Assembly (NCBI GenBank): GCA_963707555.1
Contig: CAVPQM010000004.1
Location: forward strand, 124,001 to 188,000
DNA length: 64,000 nucleotides
Reading direction: 5' to 3'
From: JAFAFN01 sp963707555
GTDB taxonomy: Bacteria; Actinomycetota; Acidimicrobiia; Acidimicrobiales; Microtrichaceae
This document shows, one piece after another, positions 25,055-32,571 of the stretch (the first letter of the stretch is position 1; each line of letters starts with the position of its first letter). Below the pieces are notes generated by a model that made no database searches, was not told the DNA's origin, and saw nothing but the letters and a program-made list of their open reading frames with translations. Both the position numbers and the translations under genes were made by a program.

Positions 25055-25716
25055 ATGACCACCACACCGACGGGTTCCCTGCTCGACGACGCGGTGCGCT
25101 CGATCGAGCGCGACGAACGACTCGACACCGTGGTCGCGACCGTGCACGAGCTCTCGGCCCGGGTGGCGAGCTCGTCGGTCGGGCCGTTGCTCAGAGGCCG
25201 ACCGTTCGGCCACGCGCTGCACCCGTTGATGACCGACATCCCCATCGGGTGCTGGACGTCGGCGGCGCTGATCGACCTGCTCGGTGGGCCGCACGGTCGT
25301 GTCGCGGCACGCCGGTTGATCGGACTGGGTGTCGTCACCGCCGTGCCGACCACGCTCACCGGCCTGGCAGAGCTGGGCGGTGTCGACCCCGGCGACCTGC
25401 CGACTGCACGAGTCGCGACGGTGCACGCCGGCCTCAACACGGTCGCCCTCGTGGCCTACGCCAGGTCGTGGGCGGTCCGCCGACGGCACCATCAGCTCCG
25501 TGGAGTCGCGTGGAGCCTGTTCGGTGCCGGTGTGGCCTCGGCCGCAGGCCACCTCGGCGGGCACCTGGCGTTCGTCCGAGGTGTCGGGGCCGGGGCGAGG
25601 GCCCACGAGACACCCGGAGCTCCCCACCCGGCGCAGCCGGATGCCGGTCACCCGGATCCCGGGCACCCGGATACGGCCACGCCGGACGAGCGCTCCCACC
25701 GTTGCCGGTCGGGTGA
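25055..25716 (+). CDS. DUF2231 family membrane protein
   Basis: The start MTTTPTGSLLDDAVRSIERD follows a GGGAGGAG site. The DUF2231 core is clear: RGRPFGHALHPLMTDIPIGC, WTSAALIDLLGG, LIGLGVVTAVPTTLTGLAEL, ATVHAGLNTVALVAYARSWA, and GVASAAGHLGGHLAFVRGVG, giving four membrane segments. After GHLAFVRG the reading frame stays open in a Pro/Asp/His-rich tail that runs straight into the metallophosphoesterase. I take this as another slip and place the end at the stop of the alternative frame (25716). The exact end is uncertain, and a real fusion is unlikely because the esterase has its own start. Function of DUF2231 is unknown. Confidence 0.75.
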
Positions 25717-25768
25717 CCCGGCTCGTCGCCCTCCATCGGGTGCGGCACGCGCCTGCGACACTGGTGCA

Positions 25769-26252
25769 ATGCACGCCGTGCTGCTCGCCGACACCCACCT
25801 GCGCGACGGCGGCGGTCGTCACCTCGACGACCAGGTTCTGGCCGAGGTGCGTCGCGCTGATCTCGTGCTGCACGCGGGCGATGTCGTCGGCGCCGAGCTG
25901 CTCGACGAGCTGCGTGCGCTCGCCCCCGTGCACGCCGTGCGTGGCAACAACGACCTGGCGCTGGCCGAGCTGCCCGAGACCGTCGAGCTCGACCTGGACG
26001 GTGTCCGGGTCGCGATGGTGCACGACGCCGGCGCGCACCGGGCGGACCGGCCGTCTGGCTCATCGGTTCCCGACGGCGGACCTGGTGGTCTTCGGGCATT
26101 CCCACCTTCCCGAGGACCTGGCCGCGGACGGTACGAGGATCTTCAACCCGGGATCGCCGACGCAGCGGCGGCGTGCGCCGACCCGCACCTTCGGAGTGCT
26201 CCGGACCAGCGCCGGTCGCATCGTCGAGCTGCGCCACGTGCACCTCGACTGA
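25769..26252 (+). CDS. YfcE/MJ0936-type metallophosphoesterase (one frameshift)
   Basis: About 160 residues. MHAVLLADTHLRDGGGRHLD provides the first metal ligands (D-x-H), VLHAGDVVGAELLDEL the GD motif, VHAVRGNNDLALAELPE the GNND motif, and after a slip near 26045 VVFGHSHLPEDLAADGTRIF the GHSH motif, followed by NPGSPTQRR. This is the complete dimetal site of YfcE-like phosphodiesterases. The ATG at 25769 is in frame with the preceding DUF2231 frame but gives the canonical N-terminus. Substrate not predictable; family members hydrolyse phosphodiesters. Confidence 0.88.
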
Positions 26253-26285
26253 GGCTCCGGGGTGGTAGGCGCGGCGCCGCGACGG

Positions 26286-26745
26286 TCAGGCCTCGAGTCC
26301 GCGGCGAGTCGTTCGAGGGTTCCGCTGATGGTCTGGTGGTTGCGCGCCGTGCGGTCCTCGACGCCCGAGAGCTGCTGGCTGAACTCCATGACGGACTCCG
26401 GTCGCAGGTCGTCGGTCCACTCGGTGACGCGGCACCCCGACGCCGTCGGCTCGATGCGGTAGCCCCACGTCGAGAAGTGGAAGTCGATCATCGAGCACTC
26501 GAACGCGAACGCCCGGCCCGGATCGGCCTCGATGACCGTGCACTGGCTGGTCCACTCGTGGTCGCCGTTGCGGTTGTGGCCGTCGAAGATGGCGCCGACC
26601 ACGGGCCCGTCGAAGCCGTCGTGCCACTCGCAGCGAGTGGCACTCCTCGGACCATTCGCCCATGCGGGTGACGTCGGAGATGCGCGGCGTAGACCGCGTC
26701 GGGTGCCGCGGCGATGTCACGGGAGATCTCGATCCGCTCGGCCAT
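26286..26745 (-). CDS. SRPBCC (START-like) family protein, three frameshifts
   Basis: About 152 residues. It starts MAERIEISRDIAAAPDAVYA, continues ISDVTRMGEWSEECHS in a second frame, then VVGAIFDGHNRNGDHEWTSQ, CTVIEADPGRAFAFECSMID, FHFSTWGYRIEPTASGCRVT and EFSQQLSGVEDRTARNHQTI in a third, with a final slip near 26300 giving the stop at 26286. The pattern is the polyketide-cyclase/SRPBCC helix-grip fold that binds hydrophobic ligands. Slips lie near 26680, 26635 and 26300. Ligand unknown. Confidence 0.8.
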
Positions 26746-26850
26746 GGCGGCATTCAACCACGTCGGCGCCGGGCCAGGACGCTCGGCGTCGGGCACCGAC
26801 GTGCTCGTGACCTGAATCCGTCGGGGCACTCGGGCACGAAGACCTACCTG

Positions 26851-26885
26851 CGGGGCTGATCAGCCCCGTCGACCAGGCTGGTCGA
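26851..26885. promoter_or_regulatory. Two adjacent perfect palindromes before the SDR gene
   Basis: CGGGGCTGATCAGCCCCG (26851-26868) is an 18-bp perfect palindrome. Next to it TCGACCA-GGC-TGGTCGA (26869-26885) has 7-bp perfect arms. They lie 40-75 bases before the start at 26926, where operators or a terminator for the upstream region could sit. Confidence 0.5.
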
Positions 26886-26925
26886 ACAGCCAGCCGGAGA
26901 CCCGACAGATCCCGAGGAGCCGCCG

Positions 26926-28411
26926 ATGTCATCCGTGCTCGTCGCCGGTTCGACCGGCTACGTCGGGGGCCGTCTGGTCCCCGAGCTGTTGGACACCGGC
27001 CACACCGTGCGCTGCGTCGTACGTGACCCGGCGAAGCTGGGCGACGCATGGTGGCACGACCGCGTCGAGGTGGTGCGCGGTGACGTCACCGACGCCGCGT
27101 CGATGCGCGACGCGCTCGCCGGCATCGACGTCGTCTACTACCTGGTCCACTCGATGGGCACCGCCGCGGACTTCGCGGAACGGGATCGCACCGCGGCTCG
27201 CTGCGTCGCCGACGCCGCCGCGCACGCCGGGACAGGACGCATCGTCTACCTCGGGCGGACTGGGCCGCGACGACGACCCGGCGCTGTCACGCCATCTGGG
27301 GAGCCGCCACGAGGTGGGCGAGGTGCTCGCGGACGGCCCGACCCCGGTCACCGAACTGCGTGCGGCGGTGATCATCGGATCGGGGTCGGCCAGCTTCGAG
27401 ATGCTCCGCTACCTGGTCGAGGTGCTGCCGGTGATGGTGGCGCCCCGTTGGGTCGACAGCAGGTGCCAGCCGATCGCCATCCGCGACGTGCTCGCTGCGC
27501 TGGTCGTCGCTGCCGAGGACGAGGGACCCTCGCACGTGGTCGAGATCGGCGGCGCCGACGTGCTCACCTACCGCGAGATGATGACGGTGTACGCGCGAGG
27601 TCGCCGGGCTGACCCGGCGGACCATCGTGCCGGTCCCACTGCTCACCCCACGACTGTCGTCGTTGTGGATCAGCCTGGTGACGCCGCTGCCGGCCGACCT
27701 CGCCCGGCCGCTGGTCGACTCCCTGGTGATGGACGTCGTCGTGACCCGCACCCCGCCGGCGCCGTACCGCGCGCCCTCGGACAACATGGGGTTCGCCGAG
27801 GCCGTCGAGCCTCGCACTCCAGCGATCGGCCAGCCTGCAGGTCGCGACGCGGTGGTCGGACGCCTCGTTGCCAGGCCGCACCCCGGCGGACCCGTTGCCC
27901 ACCGACGCCGAGTGGGCGGGTGGTCTGCTGCTCGTCGACGAGCAGACGGTCGAGACCGACGTGGCTCCGGAGGCGCTGTTCCGAACGATCTCGGGCATCG
28001 GAGGGGCCAGAGGCTGGTACGTGACCCCGTTGCTGTGGTCGGCGAGGGGTTGGATCGACAAGGCCGTCGGCGGCGTCGGGATGCGACGGGGTCGACGTCA
28101 CCCCGATCAGCTCTGGGTCGGTGACGCGCTCGACTTCTGGCGGGTCGAGGCGGTCGAACCGGAGCGACTCGTGCGACTGCGTGCAGAGATGCGCCTGCCG
28201 GGCGACGCCTGGCTCGAGTGGCGGATCTGCTCGGACGACGACGGAGCGAACAGGTTGGAGCAGCGCAGCGCTGTTCGCCCCCAAGGGTCTGTGGGGGCGC
28301 CTGTACTGGTACTCCCTGTTGCCCTTCCACGCCGTGATCTTCGGTCGGCTCGCGTCGCGGCTGGTCGCCGCTGCGAGCCTGGCCACCGTCGCGTCGCCCG
28401 AGGAGGGCTGA
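26926..28411 (+). CDS. NAD(P)H-binding SDR-type protein with DUF2867 domain (four frameshifts)
   Basis: About 495 residues when joined. N-terminal Rossmann domain: SSVLVAGSTGYVGGRLVPEL, CVVRDPAKL, VEVVRGDVTDAASMRDALAG, IDVVYYLVHSMG, then after slips LRAAVIIGSGSASFEMLRYL, MVAPRWVDSRCQPIAIRDVL and TIVPVPLLTPRLSSLWISLV. C-terminal DUF2867: DVAPEALFRTISGIGGARGW, WSARGWIDKAVGGVGMRRGR, GDALDFWRVEAVEPERLVRL and LFAPKGLWGRLYWYSLLPFH. Slips lie near 27255, 27597, 27815 and 28270. This two-domain form is common in actinobacteria, annotated as NAD-dependent epimerase/ubiquinone-binding-like; the substrate is unknown. The stop overlaps the next ATG (TGATG). Confidence 0.85.
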
Positions 28412-29060
28412 TGCGACAGCGCTTCCGCGGCGAGATCACCGGGTTCGGCACTTCGTCGGGGCGCCGCGTGGTGATCGGCCACTGGACGTCGTCGCCCTTC
28501 GGCGGCTTCGCCGACGTGATGACCGAAGCCCCCGACGGTGTGCGCACGCTGCTCGCTCCGAGCGAGGAGGTGGCGGCGTTCGTCTCGACGACCTACGAGT
28601 TCGACCGGATCGAGATCGTCGAGGTCGAGGTGGCGCGCACGGCCGGGGCGCTGAGCTGTCGCGCCGGGCCCCTCGTCGCCGAGGTCGACCTCGGCGATCG
28701 CACGGCGCTCGGGCGCCTGCTGCGGCTCGTGCCACGCCGGGTGGCCGCCTCGCCGACGTGGTGCACGTTGGTCGACCCGTTCGCAGCGCTGCTCATGCGT
28801 GGGTGTCCGCACCCGGGGCAGCGCGGGGAACGACCGCCGCGAGTGGTACGGCGCCACCGATCAGCGCGGCGTGGACGCCGTGCGGGCGACCTGGGCGGGA
28901 GAGGACCTGGGAGCGCTCACCGACGTGTGGCCGCCCGGTCGGCTTCGGGTTCAGCTCGACGCCGCGTCGCCCGAGCAACGTCGAGGTGGTCACGACGATC
29001 GAGAATCGATCCCCGTCGGCTCGAGCAGCGAGATCAGTTCGGCCTTGGACCGACCGCTGA
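28411..29060 (+). CDS. Conserved hypothetical protein (frameshifted)
   Basis: It begins MRQRFRGEITGFGTSSGRRV, then VIGHWTSSPFGGFADVMTEA, PDGVRTLLAPSEEVAAFVST and TYEFDRIEIVEVEVARTAGA. After slips near 28800 and 28940 the frame continues REWYGATDQRGVDAVRATWA and GFGFSSTPRRPSNVEVVTTI. No membrane segment. I do not recognise a named domain; the coupling to the SDR/DUF2867 gene (TGATG) suggests a shared job. The C-terminal 70 bases overlap the convergent gene, and the true end may be earlier. Confidence 0.6.
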
Positions 29061-29590
29061 CCCGCCCGATGCCACGGTCTCGCGCCCGTCGGCGCAGCTC
29101 GGCCGCGGTCAGCGAGGTCAACTCGTCGTGGACCTCGGCGACCAGGTCGTCGACCGTCGGCTCCCCCGGGGTGTGGTTGCGGCGCTCGTCATGGGCCGGA
29201 CGGTCGAGCAGCTCGACGAGCCCCGCGACGTCGGCCACGGTCACGGTGAGCGACGGGTGTCGGAGCAGGCCGAGCGGTTCGATGCCGGGGATCGGCTCGT
29301 GGAACGAGATGCACACACCGGCGTCGGGGTTCGACGCGAACGTCAGGCCGCCGTCTCGCAGCGACAGGTGGGCGGGTCCGATCACCTTGGGCCACGAGTA
29401 GTCGCCCGTCGCGCTCGGCACCGGCGACGTTCGACAGTGGCGTCCGGACACGCCACGGGCCGAACGCAGCGATCAGGTCGTCGTCCACCACGCACACCAG
29501 GGAGTTCTCCGAGCGCACGTTGAACGGCAGCGCCGCGAGCCGGAACGCCGGGTGGAACCGGAACTCGAACTCGATCACCCGGTCGGCCAT
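28990..29590 (-). CDS. Conserved actinobacterial protein with C-terminal SAP/Rho-N-like helix-extension-helix
   Basis: About 199 residues. The N-terminal part is MADRVIEFEFRFHPAFRLAA, FGPWRVRTPLSNVAGAE, then after a slip near 29415 GDYSWPKVIGPAHLSLRDGG, DAGVCISFHEPIPGIEPLGL and HPSLTVTVADVAGLVELLD. This looks like a PH-like beta domain conserved in actinobacteria. The C-terminal tail DELTSLTAAELRRRARDRGI plus SGRSKAELISLLE fits the SAP or Rho N-terminal motif, a short nucleic-acid-binding hairpin. Function unknown. A possible GTTC-N17-GGGTAT promoter lies at 29666-29640. Confidence 0.68.
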
Positions 29591-29639
29591 GAGCTGTCAC
29601 TCCGTCGTGTTCCGCTCGCACCGTGTGGTCGTCGGGCAC

Positions 29640-29666
29640 ATACCCGCGATGCAGCGAGGTCTGAAC
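29640..29666 (-). promoter_or_regulatory. Weaker SigB/SigF-type promoter GTTC-N17-GGGTAT (minus strand)
   Basis: Minus strand: GTTC 29666-29663, 17 bases, GGGTAT 29645-29640, 49 bases before the gene start at 29590. On the plus strand the same spot holds GTCT-N16-GGGCAT (29659-29684), a poorer match just at the start of the divergent gene. Confidence 0.4.
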
Positions 29667-29682
29667 CGACCGGTCGGCGGGC

Positions 29683-30198
29683 ATGACACGCCACGTGGAC
29701 GACGAGCACGACGACGCGGGGACCGCGCCCCGGGAACCTTCACGCCGACCGGCCGGGGTCGACGACGCGACCGTCGAGGCCCTGGGAAAGGCCTCGGAGG
29801 GGTTCGAGTACCTCGAGCGGGCCCGAGGACACCTGTACTCGCTGCACCAACTGATCGGCCGGGCCGACTTCCTCTTCGAGGAGGCCGCCGACCTGCTCGA
29901 GGCCGCCGGACTGCCCGACGACGCCCAGGCGCTGCGCAGCGAGGTGGTGGGGCGCAACGTGCTCGACGGGCGATGGACGTTCCAGATCGTCGAGGAGTTC
30001 GACGACCTGTACTACGGACCGATCCGCGACGCCGTGCGGGCGCTCGAGCAGCGGCGGGTCGACGGCCGCCGTCATGTCGAGGAGTCCGAGCTGAAGGACC
30101 ACCGGCGCAGCCTCGGCCGCGACGGTCACGAGCGGCGCCCTCCCGCGGCCCACAGCAGCCAGGTCGAATCGGAGTCGGACGGTCCGCCAGCGGACTGA
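29683..30198 (+). CDS. Conserved hypothetical helical protein
   Basis: A protein of 171 residues. The central helical part reads ALGKASEGFEYLERARGHLY, SLHQLIGRADFLFEEAADLL, EAAGLPDDAQALRSEVVGRN and TFQIVEEFDDLYYGPIRDAV, flanked by charged, probably disordered ends. I have the impression of a family conserved in actinobacteria without a known role. No signal peptide. If the weak promoter at 29659-29684 is real, translation would start at GTG 29695 rather than ATG 29683. Confidence 0.65.
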   Translation: MTRHVDDEHDDAGTAPREPSRRPAGVDDATVEALGKASEGFEYLERARGHLYSLHQLIGRADFLFEEAADLLEAAGLPDDAQALRSEVVGRNVLDGRWTFQIVEEFDDLYYGPIRDAVRALEQRRVDGRRHVEESELKDHRRSLGRDGHERRPPAAHSSQVESESDGPPAD

Positions 30199-30214
30199 CG
30201 GGCCCGTTCGCTCG

Positions 30215-30282
30215 CTCGGGCCACTGGTTCGCTCGGGCCACTGGTTCACTCGGGCGGCAGGTTCAATCGGGGCACAAGCTCA
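30215..30282. repeat. Four degenerate tandem copies of a 17-bp unit
   Basis: CTCGGGCCACTGGTTCG at 30215-30231, then copies at 30232, 30249 and 30266 with 1, 4 and 7 changes. They fill the gap between two convergent genes and end on the stop codon of the ParB-like gene. Confidence 0.75.
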
Positions 30283-30744
30283 CTCGGGTGACAGCGCCGC
30301 CAACTCCACCGCGAACCGGTCGCGGTCGTCGACGTCCTCGAAGCCGACCACTGCCCACGCCCGGTCGTGTCCCGACTGGCGGAGCCCCTCGATGCGGTGG
30401 TTGCCGTCCTCGACGACCAGCTGATCGCCCCGGTACGACACGATCGCCGGCGGCGGCTCCCAGCCCTCCTCCATGCTCTCCTGCATGTCCTCGACCCGGT
30501 CCAGGTCCTCGTCGTCGAACCGGTCGAGCGCCGGCTGGTCGGGCGGCCCGGCCAGGCGGTGCAGGCGGTCCATCGGCACCTGCAACGGTCCCGCCCAGAA
30601 CCTCGGCGGGTCCGACAGGGTCGCCGCGAGTGCGGCGTTGTCGCTGCCGGGACTGGCGAGGAAGTCGGCGACCCAGGTGGCGATGTCGTCGCGCTCCGCC
30701 GCCCGTCGTGCGGCATTCAACGAGGCGTGCGGTGCGGGTTCCAT
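30280..30744 (-). CDS. ParB/sulfiredoxin-fold-like protein
   Basis: A protein of 154 residues. PPRFWAGPLQVPMDRLHRLA and PPPAIVSYRGDQLVVEDGNH, then RIEGLRQSGHDRAWAVVGFE. The motif (I/V)EDGNHRIEGLRQ.G is the ParB/Srx-type G.HR..A loop, seen in nucleotide-binding and nuclease members of the superfamily. It has no HTH, so it is not a partition ParB. The ATG at 30744 lies 10 bases from a stress-type -10 box, again leaderless. Function unknown. Confidence 0.75.
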   Translation of the reverse strand: MEPAPHASLNAARRAAERDDIATWVADFLASPGSDNAALAATLSDPPRFWAGPLQVPMDRLHRLAGPPDQPALDRFDDEDLDRVEDMQESMEEGWEPPPAIVSYRGDQLVVEDGNHRIEGLRQSGHDRAWAVVGFEDVDDRDRFAVELAALSPE

Positions 30745-30754
30745 GCACCGCCGA

Positions 30755-30780
30755 CTACCCCGAGGCCGTGGCGTTCACTC
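30755..30780 (-). promoter_or_regulatory. SigB/SigF-type promoter GAGT-N16-GGGTAG (minus strand)
   Basis: Minus strand: GAGT at 30780-30777, 16 bases, GGGTAG at 30760-30755. Its -35 overlaps the stop of the histidine phosphatase gene upstream. Confidence 0.68.
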
Positions 30781-31408
30781 CACCCGCTGCTCGAGATGCG
30801 CCGCGTCGTTGTAGGAACGGAGCGTCCAGCGATCGATCTCGGGATCGTGCTCCCACTCGGTCAGGCCGGTGTTGGTCGGGACCAGTCGTGGCCCGGCGTG
30901 CGGCATGGACTGGCCGAACAGGACCGTGACCGTCGCGACGATGAACCCGGCGTGGCAGACCGCCACCACCGTCTCGCCGGCGTGGTCGGTCGCCATCCGT
31001 TCGAGGGTCCGTCCGCACCCGCTCGTGGAAGCTGTTCCAGCTGTCGCCCCCTGCGGCGAACACCCGATCGGGCTCGGCGGCCATGTCCAGGTGACCGAAG
31101 CGACGGGAGTACTCGGTCCACTCCATGCCGTCGGCCTCGCCGGTGTGCACCTCGCACAGGTCGCAGTCCACGACCAGGTTCTCGACGCCGAGCGCCGGAG
31201 CGATGATGTCGGCCGTCTCGATGGCACGCGGCAGCTCGGACACCGTCAACACGTCGGCGTCGATCGACCGCGTCTCGGCGAGCCGGTCCCGGAGCTGAGC
31301 CGCCTGTCGCCGACCCAGGTCGGTCAGCCCCTTGCAGCCTCGACGACCGGCGATGATCCCGGTCAGGCCGGCGTGGGCGTCGCCGTGGCGAACGAGGATG
31401 AGGCGCAT
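30775..31408 (-). CDS. Histidine phosphatase (phosphoglycerate mutase-like), one frameshift
   Basis: About 211 residues. MRLILVRHGDAHAGLTGIIA carries the RHG catalytic motif; GLTDLGRRQAAQLRDRLAET, TVSELPRAIETADIIAPALG and VDCDLCEVHTGEADGMEWTE are typical of the branch. After a slip near 31010 the second histidine appears in GETVVAVCHAGFIVATVTVL. It removes phosphate from small molecules or phosphoproteins through a phosphohistidine. Substrate not predictable. It is divergent from ku, sharing a 150-base promoter region. Confidence 0.88.
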
Positions 31409-31459
31409 CGGGTCAAGGTAGGTGGTCGCCGCGAGCGTGGGACATCGCCCCCCTCCGGC

Positions 31460-31485
31460 GATTGCGCAGACGGCGCGGCGGGTAC
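31460..31485 (+). promoter_or_regulatory. SigB/SigF-type promoter GATT-N16-GGGTAC
   Basis: GATT 31460-31463, 16 bases, GGGTAC 31480-31485, 76 bases before ku. Confidence 0.7.
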
Positions 31486-31561
31486 CGGAGTGCGTCCGCG
31501 CAGCGAGGTCGTCACCCGCTCGGGTGATCGCCGCGATGCGTTGTCGAGAGGAGCGAACGGC

Positions 31562-32521
31562 ATGGCACGTCGAGGGGTGTGGACGGGTTCGATCAGCTTC
31601 GGTCTGGTGAGCGTCGGCGTGAAGGCGCTGACCGCGGTGCACGACCACGACGTGCACTTCCACCAGCTCGAACGCGGCACCGGCGCACGCGTCGGGAACC
31701 AGCGGGTGTCGAAGGAGACCGGGGAGCCGGTCGACTCCGACGACATCGAGTTGGGCTACGAGGTGTCCAAGGGCCGCTACGTGACCTTCGAGCGGTCCGA
31801 GGTCGACGAGCTGCGCCCGGAGTCGACGCGCCACGTCGAGGTGTCGGACTTCGTCGACCTGGCCGAGATCGATCCGGTCTACTACCAGCGCACCTACTGG
31901 CTGGCCCCGACCGACGAGGGTGCCGAGCATGCGTACCGCCTGCTCGCCGCGGCGATGGAGGAGACCCAGCAGGTCGGCATCGGCACGGTCGTCATGCGCA
32001 ACAAGCAGTACCTCGCGGCCATCAGGCCGCTGCAGGGCGCCCTCGCCATGTCGACGATGCGCTTCGCCGACGAGGTCGTCGACATCACCGACATCGACGA
32101 GATCCCGACCGGCTCGACCAAGGCCTCGGCGAAGGAGCTCGCCCTGGCCACCCAGATCATCGACGGGCTGTCGGCGGAGTGGGACCCTTCTCGGTACGAG
32201 GACACCTTCACCGACGAGCTCAAGGCCCTGATCGAAGCACGGGACCGTGGCGACGAAGTGGTGGAGGAGCCGGAAGGGGAGTCCGACGATGCCGAGGTGC
32301 TCGACCTGATGGCGGCGCTCCAGGCGAGCGTCGACGCAGCGTCGTCGCGACGTACGGGGGGCTCCTCCGGAAGAAGGCCACCGCGAAGAAGGCCACCGCG
32401 AAGAAGGCCACCGCGAAGAAGCCCCGCGAAGAAGGCCACCGCGAAGAAGGCCACCGCCGCCAAGCGATCGACGAAGAAGGCGTCGGCCAGGAAGAAGGCA
32501 CCGGCGACGAAGTCGGCGTGA
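31562..32521 (+). CDS. ku: Non-homologous end-joining protein Ku
   Basis: A protein of 319 residues. MARRGVWTGSISFGLVSVGV begins the bacterial Ku core, followed by VHFHQLERGTGARVGNQRVS, YEVSKGRYVTFERSEVDELR, YYQRTYWLAPTDEGAEHAYR and VVMRNKQYLAAIRPLQGALA. Ku forms a ring that holds broken DNA ends and recruits LigD. The C-terminus is a long lysine-rich tail of KKATA repeats, which binds DNA in Ku of mycobacteria. In the repeat, two slips (near 32368 and 32418) cancel out, turning part of it into an RRRPP reading. Start at ATG 31562. Followed by ligD after 50 bases. Confidence 0.95.
   Translation: MARRGVWTGSISFGLVSVGVKALTAVHDHDVHFHQLERGTGARVGNQRVSKETGEPVDSDDIELGYEVSKGRYVTFERSEVDELRPESTRHVEVSDFVDLAEIDPVYYQRTYWLAPTDEGAEHAYRLLAAAMEETQQVGIGTVVMRNKQYLAAIRPLQGALAMSTMRFADEVVDITDIDEIPTGSTKASAKELALATQIIDGLSAEWDPSRYEDTFTDELKALIEARDRGDEVVEEPEGESDDAEVLDLMAALQASVDAASSRRTGGSSGRRPPRRRPPRRRPPRRSPAKKATAKKATAAKRSTKKASARKKAPATKSA
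32371..32458 (+). repeat. 15-bp tandem repeat encoding KKATA in the Ku tail
   Basis: AAGAAGGCCACCGCG is repeated at 32371, 32386, 32401, 32429 and 32444 (last base changed), with a 13-base defective copy at 32416. It is the coding basis of the basic Ku tail and a place where copy number or frame can slip. Confidence 0.85.
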
Positions 32522-32571
32522 CGGCGGTCGGGTCCGTCGACGGACCACCTGGCGACTGCTAGGACACCCCC

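Noticed and set aside
30215..30282. CRISPR array or terminator
   Set aside because: Tandem, spacerless and without dyad symmetry.
30280..30744. Chromosome-partition ParB
   Set aside because: Only the ParB/Srx-like fold motif is present; there is no HTH, no parA and no parS-like site.
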